A stretch of 64,000 nucleotides of DNA from assembly GCA_001899285.1 (NCBI GenBank), contig MKWA01000006.1, positions 44,315 through 108,314 on the forward strand, written 5' to 3'. The notes under the pieces were generated by a model. The model was not told where the DNA came from and searched no databases. It was given only the letters and a program-made list of their open reading frames with translations. A program made the position numbers and the translations under genes. Each line of letters opens with the position of its first letter. The stretch's first letter is position 1. Source of the stretch: Rhizobiales bacterium 64-17. Its GTDB lineage: Bacteria > Pseudomonadota > Alphaproteobacteria > Rhizobiales > Xanthobacteraceae. Positions 7,613 to 16,499 of the stretch are shown here, in pieces.

Positions 7613-9588
7613 ACGACAATCTCAAACCGACGATGCTGTTGATCGACGCCGTGCGTCAGGCCGCGCGTCAGGAGCAATTCCTCGACGTCGTGTCGCCGGA
7701 GATCGCACGCGAGCGCTTCCATCGTCATTTGAAATTGTCTCCGCTCGCGGCGGAAAGCGTGCCGCTGGCCGAGGTGTTGCAGCGTGTCCTGGCGCACGAT
7801 CTCACTGCGCCAGTCGATGCGCCGCCGTTCGACCGCTCGGCGGTCGATGGTTTTGCGCTGCGCGCCGCCGATACCACCGCGGCGAGCGAAGCCGCGCCGG
7901 CGCGGTTCCTGCTCAATGCGGAAGTGATCGCCTGCGGCCATCCACCGACGGTCCCGGTCGCACCCGGCACCGCGACGGCGATCGCCACCGGCGGCGTCAT
8001 TCCGCGCGGCGCCGACGCGGTGGTGATGGTCGAGCACACCGATCTGCTCGACGACGACCGGCCGGCCATTGCGCTGTATCGGCCGGCCGCGCCGGGACAG
8101 TTCATTGCTTATGCCGGGTCCGACATCGCGCGTGGCGAAACCCTGCTGCGCAAGGGCGCGCGGATCGGTTCGCGCGAGATCGGCATCGTCGCTGCCTGCG
8201 GTCTCGACCGGCTCGACGTGGTGCGTCGACCGCGTGTCGCGGTGCTGTCCACCGGCGACGAACTGGTACCGCCGGGAGAGCCGCTGCGGCCTGCCGGCGT
8301 CTATGACAGCAACGGTGCGATCGTCGCCGCTACCGTCGCCGAAGCCGGCGGCGAGCCGGTCTTGTTCGGCGCGTTTCCCGACGACGAGGCGGCGCTGGGC
8401 GACGCTGTGCGTGCTGCGCTCGCGACCTGCGACATGGTGGTCCTCTCTGGCGGCACGTCGAAAGGCGCGGGCGATCTGTCACATCGCATCGTCTCGACAC
8501 TCGGCGCGCCTGGCATCCTCGTGCACGGTGTCGCGCTCAAGCCCGGCAAGCCGCTGTGTCTCGCGGTGATCGGCGAGAAGCCGGTGATCGTGCTCCCCGG
8601 TTTTCCGACCTCGGCGATCTTCACCTTCCATACGTTTGTCGCGCCGGTCATCCGCGCTTATGCCGGCCTGCCGCCGGAAGCGGCGCGCACCGTCGCAGCA
8701 CGCGTGCCGGTGCGCGTGCCGTCCGAGCTTGGCCGTCAGGAATTCGTGCTGGTCGCGCTGGCCGACAGCGACCGCGGACCGGTGGCGTTCCCGACCGGCA
8801 AGGGCTCCGGTTCGGTGACGAGCTTCTCGCAGGCGGACGGTTTCATTGCCGTCGATGCGCTGGCGCAAGCGGTGGAACCCGATACGGTCGAGCCGGTGAC
8901 GTTGATCGGCGGTGCCGCGCGTGCGCCCGATCTCGTCATCATGGGCAGCCACGACGTCGCGCTCGATGCGTTGATCGGTGCGCTGGCGGATCGCGGCTTC
9001 ACCGCGCGGGTGCTCGCCATCGGCAGTCAGGGTGGCGTCGCCGCCGTGCGCCGTGGCGAATGCGACATCGCGCCGGTGCATCTGGTCGATCCGAAGACCG
9101 GCCAATACAACACGCATCTGGTCGCGCCCGGCTACGCGCTGGTGCCGGGCTGGCGGCGCATGCAGGGCGTCCTCTTCCGTCCCGGCGATGCGAGATTTGA
9201 AGGACGCACGGTGGAACAGGCGATTGCCGTGGCGCTCGCCGATCCAGCGTGTCTGATGGTCAATCGCAATGCCGGCTCCGGCACGCGCGTGCTGGTGGAT
9301 GGTTTGCTGAAAGGCGCGCGGCCGCCAGGCTATGCCAACCAGCCGAAGTCACACAACGCGGTGGCGGCGGCGATCGCGCAGCATCGCGCCGACTGGGGTC
9401 TCGCCATCGAACCGGTGGCGACGCTTTATGGGCTGGGTTTCCTGCCGGTGACGCCGGAGCACTACGATTTCATCGTGCCGGATGCGCGGCGCGAGCGGCC
9501 GGCGGTCAAGGCGTTGCTCGACGCGCTCGCCGATCCGCAAGTGCAGGAGGCGATCCGCGCCCGCGGCATGCAGATCGGCAGCGCGTAA
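7609..9588 (+). CDS. MoeA molybdopterin molybdenumtransferase fused to a periplasmic-binding-protein-like domain
   Basis: Residues 30-430 form a complete MoeA: DGFA (80-83), STGDELVPPG (214-223) and LSGGTSKGAGD (279-289) are all intact, consistent with insertion of molybdenum into molybdopterin. Residues 437-659 form a substrate-binding-protein-like domain (LVIMGSHDVALDAL..., NRNAGSGTR, SHNAVAAAIAQHRADWGLAIEP) without a signal peptide, so it is cytoplasmic and may sense molybdate or a cofactor intermediate. Such MoeA-PBP fusions are known in bacteria and archaea. The start overlaps the preceding degenerate MoeA gene. Likely clients include the molybdenum hydroxylase at 48.1-50.8 kb. Confidence 0.88.
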   Translation: MNDNLKPTMLLIDAVRQAARQEQFLDVVSPEIARERFHRHLKLSPLAAESVPLAEVLQRVLAHDLTAPVDAPPFDRSAVDGFALRAADTTAASEAAPARFLLNAEVIACGHPPTVPVAPGTATAIATGGVIPRGADAVVMVEHTDLLDDDRPAIALYRPAAPGQFIAYAGSDIARGETLLRKGARIGSREIGIVAACGLDRLDVVRRPRVAVLSTGDELVPPGEPLRPAGVYDSNGAIVAATVAEAGGEPVLFGAFPDDEAALGDAVRAALATCDMVVLSGGTSKGAGDLSHRIVSTLGAPGILVHGVALKPGKPLCLAVIGEKPVIVLPGFPTSAIFTFHTFVAPVIRAYAGLPPEAARTVAARVPVRVPSELGRQEFVLVALADSDRGPVAFPTGKGSGSVTSFSQADGFIAVDALAQAVEPDTVEPVTLIGGAARAPDLVIMGSHDVALDALIGALADRGFTARVLAIGSQGGVAAVRRGECDIAPVHLVDPKTGQYNTHLVAPGYALVPGWRRMQGVLFRPGDARFEGRTVEQAIAVALADPACLMVNRNAGSGTRVLVDGLLKGARPPGYANQPKSHNAVAAAIAQHRADWGLAIEPVATLYGLGFLPVTPEHYDFIVPDARRERPAVKALLDALADPQVQEAIRARGMQIGSA

Positions 9589-9590
9589 CT

Positions 9591-10865
9591 TTAGCGAACC
9601 GCGCCGAGCGTCGAGCCCTTCATCTTTTCCATCAGTTCGAGCGACGGATAGGAATCCGCCGGCAGACCGAATTTGAGCTGCGCCTGGCGCACCGCGGCGC
9701 GGGTCATGAGGCCGAGCTTGCCATCCGGCTTGCCGACATCGTAGCCGTTGCGCGCCAGCATCAACTGCAGTTCGAGCATCTGCTGGGTGTTGAGCACGGT
9801 CACCGGCGCGTTGCCGCGATGGACCGGCGGCGCGCCCTGGATGCGCGTGGCGAAATAGGCGACGGTGGTCGAGTAGACGAGCGCCGAATTCCAGCCGAGG
9901 AACGACTTGAAGTTGTTGTAGGCGAGGAACGCCGGGCCATTGCGGCCCATGGGCAGCACCAGCGAAGCCTCCATCGTGTCGGCCGGCAGCGCGCCGTTGG
10001 CGCCGGTCACGCCCCACTTCGCCCATTGCGCGCGCGGATGCACGATCTTCAGATCGGATTGCTCCCACGGCATGTTCGCGGGGACGCGCACTTCCTGGAG
10101 CCACGGTTCGCCGCGCTTCCAGCCGAAGCTCGACAGGAAGTTCGCGGCGGAGGCGAGCGTGTCCGGCACGCTCTTGACCAGATCGCGGCGGCCGTCGCCG
10201 TCATAGTCGACGGCGCTGCGATAATAGTCGGAGGCGGTGAACTGCATCGCGCCCAATTCGCCGGCCCAGTCGCCGCCGTTCATTTCGGCGACGGTGAGAT
10301 CGCCGCGCTGCAGGATGCGCAAGGCGTCGACAAGCTGCTCGCGGAAATATTCGGTGCGGCGGCAGTCATAGGCGAGCGTCGCGATGGCGCGGAGGATGTT
10401 GTGCTTGCCGGTATTGGTGCCGAAGTCGCTTTCGAGGCCCCAGAACGCGACGAGAACCGGCGCCGGAATGCCGTATTGCTTCTCGACCTTGGCGAGAATC
10501 GCCGCATGACGCTGCATCATGATCTGCGCGTTCTTCATGCGATGACCGGCGATCATACGGTCGGAGAACTGCAGGAAGCTCTGCTGAAACACCTGCTGAT
10601 TGCGGTCGCGCTGGATGATCTCGGGCGCGAACTCCATGTAGGGAACGGCCGAATCCACCACGGCGGGGCTGATGCCCTGCGCGATCGCGTCCTTGCGGAA
10701 GTCCTGCACCCAGCGTTCGAAGCTGGCGCTGTTGCGACAGCCGTCATGCACCTTGACCGCACCCGGCGCCGGATTGGCCGCCGCCGGACCTGACGGGATG
10801 GCCGCAAGCGTCAAAGCCGCGAGGGCAGCGAGGGTGGGCGTGGTTAACCGCATGGACGGCAGCAT
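9591..10865 (-). CDS. Lytic murein transglycosylase (MltB/SLT3 family) with peptidoglycan-binding domain
   Basis: This periplasmic enzyme cleaves the glycan strand of peptidoglycan to 1,6-anhydro-muropeptides. From ATG 10865 (AGGTGA ribosome site) it has 424 residues: a signal peptide (about 1-30), the MltB-type catalytic domain with the catalytic Glu in FWGLESDFG (E145), GELGAMQF and the PDTLASAANFLSSFGW stretch, then a C-terminal peptidoglycan-binding domain (about 355-410, QLMLARNGYDVGKPDGKLG). The ATG at 10853 is an alternative. It lies 2 nt from the convergent stop of the MoeA fusion gene, leaving no room for a separate terminator. Confidence 0.93.
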   Translation of the reverse strand: MLPSMRLTTPTLAALAALTLAAIPSGPAAANPAPGAVKVHDGCRNSASFERWVQDFRKDAIAQGISPAVVDSAVPYMEFAPEIIQRDRNQQVFQQSFLQFSDRMIAGHRMKNAQIMMQRHAAILAKVEKQYGIPAPVLVAFWGLESDFGTNTGKHNILRAIATLAYDCRRTEYFREQLVDALRILQRGDLTVAEMNGGDWAGELGAMQFTASDYYRSAVDYDGDGRRDLVKSVPDTLASAANFLSSFGWKRGEPWLQEVRVPANMPWEQSDLKIVHPRAQWAKWGVTGANGALPADTMEASLVLPMGRNGPAFLAYNNFKSFLGWNSALVYSTTVAYFATRIQGAPPVHRGNAPVTVLNTQQMLELQLMLARNGYDVGKPDGKLGLMTRAAVRQAQLKFGLPADSYPSLELMEKMKGSTLGAVR

Positions 10866-11031
10866 GACATTCACCTGATGAACCTGTCCGGCGACCCTGC
10901 CTGCCGTGTCCGGTGCGTTCAACCGCGATCGGTTGGAAACCTTAAGAACGGGCGTGGCGACGAACGCCGTGCTTTTCAACCGCGGCTGGCGATGGTTAAG
11001 AAGGTGGTGGATTGGGTGGAATCAAATCGCA

Positions 11032-12126
11032 ATGCAGGTCTTGGTAGCGGGGGCAGGGGTTGTCGGGTTGGCGGTGGCGCGTGCCGCCGCGTTGCGTGGC
11101 CATGAGGTGATCGTCGCCGAGGCGGCGAATGCCATCGGCACGGTGACCTCCTCGCGCAACAGCGAGGTGATCCATGCCGGCATGTACTATCCGACCGATA
11201 CGCTGCGCGCGGTGCTGTGCGTGCGCGGGCGGCGGATGCTGTACGAGTTTCTGGTGTCGCACGGCGTGCCGCACCGCAAATGCGGCAAGCTGATCGTCGC
11301 CACCAACGACGCCGAACTGGCCAAGATCGAAACCATCTACCAGCAGGGCGGCATCAACGGCGTCGAAGGTCTCACCTTCATCGATGCAAAGACCGCGATG
11401 GCGATGGAGCCGGAACTGTTCTGCACCGCGGCGCTGTTGTCGCCGGAAACCGGCGTCATCGACAGCCACGGCTATATGCTCGCGCTGCGTGGCGACATCG
11501 AGGATCACGGCGGTGCCATTGCGCTGAACACGCCGGTTGTCGGCATGACCCGCAAGGACGGCCAGTGGCAGGTACGGTTCGGCGGTGCAGAGGCCGGCAC
11601 TTTTTCTTTCGATGCGGTGATCAATGCCGCCGGCCTTGGCGCGCAGGTGCTGGCGCGCGGCATCGACGACTACCCGAAGGAACGGGTGCCGCGCCTCGTC
11701 TACGGCAAGGGCAATTATTTCTCTTATGCCGGTCGGCCGGCGTTCAAGCGGCTCATTTATCCGATGCCGATCGACGGCGGGCTCGGCGTGCACGTCACGC
11801 TCGATCTCGCCGGGCGGATGCGGTTCGGTCCCGACGTGGAATGGATCGAGACCGAGAACTACGACGTCGATCCGCGCCGCGCCGATTCATTCTACGCGCG
11901 CGTACGCACCTACTGGCCGAAACTGCCGGACGGATCGCTGACGCCGGACTACGCCGGCATCCGGCCGAAGCTGCGCGGCCAGGGCGAGGGACAGGCGGAT
12001 TTCCTGCTCGAAGGCCCCGCTGAGCACGGTCTCGCCGGTCTCGTGCAACTGTTCGGGATCGAGTCGCCCGGCCTGACGTCGTCGCTAGCGTTGGGTGATG
12101 AGGTCGCGCGCCGGCTCGATCTTTGA
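11032..12126 (+). CDS. FAD-dependent oxidoreductase, L-2-hydroxyglutarate oxidase (LhgO)-like
   Basis: This 364-residue DAO-family flavoprotein has an N-terminal dinucleotide-binding motif VLVAGAGVVGLAVARAAALRGHEV (positions 3-26) and the conserved family stretch SSRNSEVIHAGMYYPTD. It ends with the FGIESPGLTSSLALGDEV region. These features match L-2-hydroxyglutarate dehydrogenase/oxidase and related enzymes of this subgroup, which oxidise a 2-hydroxy acid and pass electrons to quinone or O2. The ATG at 11032 lies directly before the FAD motif; longer readings to 10906 lack similarity. Its 3' end overlaps the convergent DUF2865 gene by 42 nt. Confidence 0.88.
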   Translation: MQVLVAGAGVVGLAVARAAALRGHEVIVAEAANAIGTVTSSRNSEVIHAGMYYPTDTLRAVLCVRGRRMLYEFLVSHGVPHRKCGKLIVATNDAELAKIETIYQQGGINGVEGLTFIDAKTAMAMEPELFCTAALLSPETGVIDSHGYMLALRGDIEDHGGAIALNTPVVGMTRKDGQWQVRFGGAEAGTFSFDAVINAAGLGAQVLARGIDDYPKERVPRLVYGKGNYFSYAGRPAFKRLIYPMPIDGGLGVHVTLDLAGRMRFGPDVEWIETENYDVDPRRADSFYARVRTYWPKLPDGSLTPDYAGIRPKLRGQGEGQADFLLEGPAEHGLAGLVQLFGIESPGLTSSLALGDEVARRLDL

Positions 12127-12915
12127 GCGCAGGCTCACGCGCGCGTCGGCGTCGTTGCCGATGCTGGCGGTGGTGTCGCCGTCCTCGACCGCGGGCTCGG
12201 TATGATTGGGCGCGATCTTGGTGCTCGCCAGCGTCTCGCGCACGGACTTGTTCACCCTGGCCAGATCGACCGGCGTGAACTCCGCCTGCGCGTGGCGGTT
12301 TGGGGTGAAGGCTTTGAATCCTTCGGCGGTGGCGACGATGTCGCCGGGGCGCAAGGTCGGATCGGTCTGCGCCGGGATCGCGGCGAGACCGCCGGTGCGC
12401 TTGCCGTTGCAGGTGCAGCCGTCCACCAGCTTCTGCCGATAGACGAACGCATTCTGCAGGTCGGTGTAGCGCTGGCCGTCGCGGGCCACCGCGTAATCGA
12501 TATTGCTACCGGAGAAGACCTTGGTCTCGCTCGCGGGGCAGAATGACGAACAGGCTTCGGCGGCGCTCATGCCGGGACGGCTCTGCACCGGGAAGTAGGA
12601 CCCATCGCAGGTGCGCACGCAGAAGCCGCGGGACGGGCCGCTGGGCGCGGCAGCGACACGTTGACCGCTGCGCTGTCCCGTCAGGTCGTCAAAGAACCGC
12701 GTCACCGGATCGCGGTCATAGCCGCGCTCGGGCGCATAGGCCTGTGGAGCAGACACCGGTCTTGCTTCGCCGCGGATCGCGCGGCTGATGCCGCCGAACA
12801 GCGCCTCGAACAGGCCCTGCGCGTTGGCGGGGCCGGTCATCGCGCCCGTCATTGCAGCGCTGCCGATCGCCACGGCGGTGATGAAGGCACAGGCTGATCG
12901 GGACGGACGACGCAT
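12085..12915 (-). CDS. Secreted DUF2865 domain protein
   Basis: This 276-residue exported protein has a signal peptide (about residues 1-33, ending in ANAQ). A cysteine-containing core follows, including FCVRTCDGSYFPVQ, ACSSFCPASETKVFSGS and DGCTCNG, which matches the alphaproteobacterial DUF2865 family. Function is unknown; six conserved cysteines in an exported protein suggest disulfides. ATG 12915 is preferred over an in-frame GTG one codon earlier. The end overlaps the convergent LhgO-like gene by 42 nt. Confidence 0.88.
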   Translation of the reverse strand: MRRPSRSACAFITAVAIGSAAMTGAMTGPANAQGLFEALFGGISRAIRGEARPVSAPQAYAPERGYDRDPVTRFFDDLTGQRSGQRVAAAPSGPSRGFCVRTCDGSYFPVQSRPGMSAAEACSSFCPASETKVFSGSNIDYAVARDGQRYTDLQNAFVYRQKLVDGCTCNGKRTGGLAAIPAQTDPTLRPGDIVATAEGFKAFTPNRHAQAEFTPVDLARVNKSVRETLASTKIAPNHTEPAVEDGDTTASIGNDADARVSLRSKIEPARDLITQR

Positions 12916-13064
12916 CACGAACCTCGCAAAACTCCCGGCAGAATTCCCGCTGTATCAACGTCCGCCGGATGCAAAGGTTGCACCCTTTGCTTTCCTTGCA
13001 CCGCCCGGCCGGAGGCGGCCGCGAGCGCAATCTGGCGAAAATGCGTAAAGGACCGGTCAACAAC

Positions 13065-13077
13065 CCCCGTTTCGGGG
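13065..13077 (-). terminator. Possible weak terminator after the NhaD-like gene
   Basis: CCCCG-TTT-CGGGG forms a 5-bp GC stem; read on the minus strand it sits 16 nt after the stop of the antiporter gene and is followed by GTTGTTG, a poor U tract. It may end transcription, but the stem is short. Confidence 0.35.
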
Positions 13078-13092
13078 CGATTTCCGGCGATA

Positions 13093-14505
13093 TCAGCGGA
13101 AAAACAGGACTGTGATCAGAACGAACAGCGGCAGCAGGATCAGTCCCGACCAGATCATGTAGCCGAAGAACGACGGCATCGCGACGCCGCCGCGCCGGGC
13201 GATGGCGTAGACCATGAAGTTCGGCGCATTGCCGATATAGGTGTTGGCGCCCATGAACACGGCGCCGGCGGAGATCGCCGCGAGCGTCGAGGCGAAGGTC
13301 GTCATCAGCACTTTCGGATCGCCGCCGGCAAGCTCGAAGAACACCAGATAGGTCGGCGCATTGTCGAGGAACGACGACAGCGCGCCGGTCACCCAGAAAT
13401 AGGCGATGTTGTTGGCGTGGTCGCCTTTGCCGACCAGCGACACCAGTGGCGCCAATGCGCCGTCGAGACCGGCGTGCAGGATGGCGATCACCGGCACGAT
13501 GCAGATGAAGATCGCGACGAACAGCTTGGCGACCTCGACGATCGGTCCCCATTCGAAGCCGTTGCCCTCGCGGCAGGTCTTCGGCGTCAGCCAGAGCGAC
13601 AGCAGCGTGGCGATGACGAACACGGCGTCACGGACGAGATCCTGCAGCGGCAATTCGACCGTGTAGAGCGTGAACGTGATGCCCGGTTTCCAGTAGGCGC
13701 TCATCAGGATCGCGGCGATCACCAGCGCGATCAGCAGCAGGTTGATCTTGCCGTGCAAAGCGAGCGGGGAATCCGGCGTGAAATCGAACGGATGCTCCTC
13801 CCGTTCCTCACGGTGGTGCAGATACCAGTCCATCAGGAAAAATAAGACCAGCAGGATCCCGACACAGACCAGCATCTCCGGGAACAGGTGCTGCGGCGTC
13901 CAGAAGAAATCGACACCTTTGAGGAAGCCGACGAACAGCGGCGGATCGCCGAGTGGGGTCAGCACGCCGCCGATATTCGAGACGAGGAAAATGAAAAAGA
14001 CGATGACGTGGACGTTGTGATTGCGATCGTCATTGGCGCGCAGCACCGGGCGGATCAGCACCATCGACGCGCCGGTGGTGCCGATGAAGCTCGCCAGCAC
14101 GGTGCCGATGCCGAGCAGGATCGTGTTGGTCGCGGGCGTGCCGCGCAGATTGCCCTCGAGCCAGATGCCGCCGGCGATGGTGAACAGCGCCAGCAGTAGC
14201 AGGATGAACGGCATGTATTCGTGCAGCAGCGCGTGCAGGAGCGCGTCGGTCGCCGGCCCCGTGCCGGCGAACAGATAGAGCGGGATGATGGTGCATGCCG
14301 CCCAGAACGCGGCGAACTTGCCGTAGTGGTGTTCCCACAGATGCGGATAGAGCAGCGGCCCGGTGGCGATCGACAGCAGCATGCCGGCGAACGGCAGTGC
14401 CCACAGGATCGACATGCCGGCGCCGTTGAGCCCTTCGGCAGCGAACGCCGGCTGCGGCAGAAATACGCTGCCGGTCAGGATCGCCAGTGCCAGTCGCAGT
14501 CGCAT
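13093..14505 (-). CDS. Sodium:proton antiporter (NhaD/ArsB-like ion transporter superfamily)
   Basis: This 470-residue inner-membrane protein has an N-terminal cleavable-looking signal (MRLRLALAILTGSVFLPQPAFA) followed by about 11-12 hydrophobic segments. It carries the conserved ITS-superfamily stretches IGTTGASMVLIRPVLRAN, NIGGVLTPLGDPPLFVGFL and SSFLDNAPTYLVFFELAGGDP. These match the NhaD-type antiporter group of alphaproteobacteria; the ion cannot be proven from sequence. ATG 14505 has GAGGGG upstream. The MarR gene ends 87 nt upstream on the same strand, so co-transcription is possible. Confidence 0.88.
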   Translation of the reverse strand: MRLRLALAILTGSVFLPQPAFAAEGLNGAGMSILWALPFAGMLLSIATGPLLYPHLWEHHYGKFAAFWAACTIIPLYLFAGTGPATDALLHALLHEYMPFILLLLALFTIAGGIWLEGNLRGTPATNTILLGIGTVLASFIGTTGASMVLIRPVLRANDDRNHNVHVIVFFIFLVSNIGGVLTPLGDPPLFVGFLKGVDFFWTPQHLFPEMLVCVGILLVLFFLMDWYLHHREEREEHPFDFTPDSPLALHGKINLLLIALVIAAILMSAYWKPGITFTLYTVELPLQDLVRDAVFVIATLLSLWLTPKTCREGNGFEWGPIVEVAKLFVAIFICIVPVIAILHAGLDGALAPLVSLVGKGDHANNIAYFWVTGALSSFLDNAPTYLVFFELAGGDPKVLMTTFASTLAAISAGAVFMGANTYIGNAPNFMVYAIARRGGVAMPSFFGYMIWSGLILLPLFVLITVLFFR

Positions 14506-14591
14506 CGTGTGTCCCCTCAACATCGAGGCGCAAAATCGGACGGAGATGCGGTGCGAGTCAAGTTGCGACGTTCTGCCAGCGTTGCAGAGAA

Positions 14592-15173
14592 TCACGCCGG
14601 CTCGTGTTCGGCGCAAAGGCGCGTCCTGTCGCTGTCCTGCAGCGTTTGTTCCAGCAGCGTGCACCAGTGGGTGCGTTCGCCTTTGGCGCCGGCGCGGAAA
14701 TGCCGGCAGGTGTGGCAGACGCCGAACGGGCGATCGCCGCGGCCACGCTGAAGCTGCGTCAGCATGGCAGCGAGACCTTGCAGCATCGCCTCGCGCTGCG
14801 TTGCCGGGAGCGTGGCGGCGGCGGCGGTCAGCTCCTGCATCGGGTCGCGTGCCGCGAGCGTTTCTCCGCGCGGCGTGAGGAACAATCGGACGACACGGCC
14901 GGACTCCGGATCGGGACGGCGCTGGAGGAGGTGCTTGCGTTCCAGCGCATTCAGGGTCTGCGAAGCGGTGCCTTTGGTGGCGTTGAGAAATCGCGCCACC
15001 GCGCCCGGCGTGTTGGAATAGCGGTTGCAGCGCGCGAGGTAGGTGAGCGCGTCCCACTGCGCCGGGTTGAGCCCGGCCGCGTGACGCTCGGCACGGACGA
15101 GCCGGGCCAGCCGCTCGATCAGTTCGGCGATCAGCGGGGCGTCGGCGGGTGTGGCCGGAGTTCTTGCGATCAT
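14592..15173 (-). CDS. MarR-family regulator with Cys/His-rich C-terminal tail
   Basis: This 193-residue winged-helix regulator has its HTH at about residues 55-100 (NTPGAVARFLNATKGTASQTL) and the wing near SGRVVRLFLTPRGE. Beyond the normal MarR fold it carries a tail with C153, H154, C156, H158, H169, C171, C187 and H190 (CHTCRHF...HWC...CAEH), a plausible zinc/iron or thiol-sensing site. ATG 15173 was chosen because the alternative at 15200 would put the translated region across one of two likely operators. It is divergent from the secreted protein and redoxin genes, so it probably controls them and itself. Confidence 0.85.
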   Translation of the reverse strand: MIARTPATPADAPLIAELIERLARLVRAERHAAGLNPAQWDALTYLARCNRYSNTPGAVARFLNATKGTASQTLNALERKHLLQRRPDPESGRVVRLFLTPRGETLAARDPMQELTAAAATLPATQREAMLQGLAAMLTQLQRGRGDRPFGVCHTCRHFRAGAKGERTHWCTLLEQTLQDSDRTRLCAEHEPA

Positions 15174-15182
15174 CAGCCCAAA

Positions 15183-15197
15183 GTATCGACTCGCTAG
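15183..15197. promoter_or_regulatory. Probable operator of the MarR regulator (imperfect copy)
   Basis: GTATCGACTCGCTAG matches 12 of 15 positions of the perfect palindrome at 15226. It lies 10 bp upstream of the MarR start, so binding here would give autoregulation. Confidence 0.55.
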
Positions 15198-15225
15198 CAT
15201 CTTGCAAGGTTGCCCAATCTTGATA

Positions 15226-15240
15226 GTATCGAGTCGATAC
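15226..15240. promoter_or_regulatory. Probable operator of the MarR regulator (perfect palindrome)
   Basis: GTATCGAGTCGATAC is a perfect 15-bp palindrome (7-nt arms, central G), 18 bp upstream of the ATG of the secreted protein. Its centre is 43 bp from that of the second copy at 15183, about four helical turns, so two MarR dimers could bind one DNA face. Confidence 0.7.
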
Positions 15241-15258
15241 AATAAAGGAGGGCTCCCC

Positions 15259-15984
15259 ATGCGGATCATCAGTTGCGTGGCTTTTGCCGGAATGCTCGCC
15301 GTGGCGCCGGCGACGGCCCACGATCTCAAGTCGGAACGCAAGGCCGGCATCGCGCCAGCCTTCGACATCCTGTCGGCCGACGCCAAGGCCAAGGGCCGAA
15401 TCGTCACCTTTCACATGACAGTGGCCGGACAGGCGGGCAGCGAGCGCCCCGTACCAACCGGCAAGCTGCCGGGATCGGAGGTCTACGCTTATGCGTGGCC
15501 GACGACGCTCGATCCGTCAGTCGCGGGTTTCAAGAAGAAATCCGGCATTCTCGCCCTGGTGGTCACCGCGCATCCGGATTTCGACGACACGCCGCTCTAC
15601 GACGAGGATGGTGACGGCGATCCGAATAATGACGGCAAGCAATGGCACAGCCACTGGGTGGTGCTGGCCAAGGACAAGACCTGCGGCCCGTCCGGCCTCA
15701 AGGTGCGCGACATTTCGCCGGGCGAAGCGCTCCCTGCGAGCGCGCCGGGTCTGCCGCTGGCGCTCGACAGTCCGGGCTACACGCCGCTGATCAAGGGCGA
15801 CGGGTTGACGGTCAACGGCACCACCCACAAGCCGAAGGCCGCAATCGGCGCCGGCTTCGACGCCGTCACCGCCAAATTGCGAGTCCACCCGCAGGGCAAG
15901 ACGCCGCTATTGTGCATCACCGAGGTGATGGACGTCGTCTCCGGCAAGCTCGATCTGTCGGGGCGCATCGTCGAGCAGAAATGA
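15259..15984 (+). CDS. Secreted protein of unknown function with acidic DGDGDPN segment
   Basis: This 241-residue protein has a signal peptide (cleavage after about residue 20, ATA-HD). I do not recognise the family. A notable segment at about residues 115-133 is rich in Asp/Asn and ends in WHSHW, a likely Ca2+ or transition-metal site. Two cysteines occur later in the mature protein (KTCGPSG and LLCITEV). AAAGGAGGG precedes the ATG. It is co-translated with the redoxin gene (4-nt ATGA overlap) and divergent from the Cys-tailed MarR gene, so a periplasmic redox or metal stress role is a reasonable guess. Confidence 0.75.
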   Translation: MRIISCVAFAGMLAVAPATAHDLKSERKAGIAPAFDILSADAKAKGRIVTFHMTVAGQAGSERPVPTGKLPGSEVYAYAWPTTLDPSVAGFKKKSGILALVVTAHPDFDDTPLYDEDGDGDPNNDGKQWHSHWVVLAKDKTCGPSGLKVRDISPGEALPASAPGLPLALDSPGYTPLIKGDGLTVNGTTHKPKAAIGAGFDAVTAKLRVHPQGKTPLLCITEVMDVVSGKLDLSGRIVEQK

Positions 15985-16490
15985 CGGACGGAAGCCGCAT
16001 GCAGAACACGACACAAGACATGACGCAGATGACGCAAGCCCCGGAACTGATCGTCGACAGCTGGTTCAACGCCGATCAGCCGCTGACGCTGGCGGCGCTG
16101 CGCGGGCGTGTCGTGTTCCTGCATGCGTTCCAGATGCTATGCCCCGGATGTGTCAGCCACGGCACACCGCAGGCGCAGAAGGCGCATCGGGTGTTTCACG
16201 CGAGCGGCTTGCAGGTGATCGGTCTGCACACCGTGTTCGAGCATCACGCAGCAATGACGCCGGTGTCGCTCGAAGCGTTCATCCACGAATACAAGCTGAG
16301 CTTTCCGATCGCGGTGGATCGTCCCGGCGACCCCGGCCCGTTGCCGCAGACCATGCAGGCTTACGCGTTTCAGGGAACGCCGAGCGCCGTGATCATCGGC
16401 CGCGACGGGCGCATCCGCCATCGCGCGTTCGGTGCCGAGGACGACATGGTGATGGGCGCGCGCCTCGCTGCGGCGTTGAGCGAGGCTTAG
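15981..16490 (+). CDS. Redoxin / TlpA-like thioredoxin-fold protein
   Basis: This 169-residue thioredoxin-fold protein has a C54-PG-C57 active-site motif in the stretch HAFQMLCPGCVSHGTPQAQK, followed by the AhpC/Redoxin-type core (VIGLHTVFEHH, GTPSAVIIGRDGRIRHRAFG). The cis-Pro equivalent is in QGTPSAV. No clear signal peptide is visible, so it is probably cytoplasmic. It overlaps the secreted-protein gene by 4 nt and is expected to share its MarR control. It may act as a thiol reductase or peroxidase-like enzyme. Confidence 0.85.
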   Translation: MTDGSRMQNTTQDMTQMTQAPELIVDSWFNADQPLTLAALRGRVVFLHAFQMLCPGCVSHGTPQAQKAHRVFHASGLQVIGLHTVFEHHAAMTPVSLEAFIHEYKLSFPIAVDRPGDPGPLPQTMQAYAFQGTPSAVIIGRDGRIRHRAFGAEDDMVMGARLAAALSEA

Positions 16491-16499
16491 CGCGGCACG

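Noticed and set aside
9249..10793. Open frame of 514 codons on the plus strand opposite the lytic transglycosylase
   Set aside because: The minus-strand protein has clear family motifs and a signal peptide; the plus reading is an Arg/His/Glu-rich shadow typical of GC-rich antisense frames.
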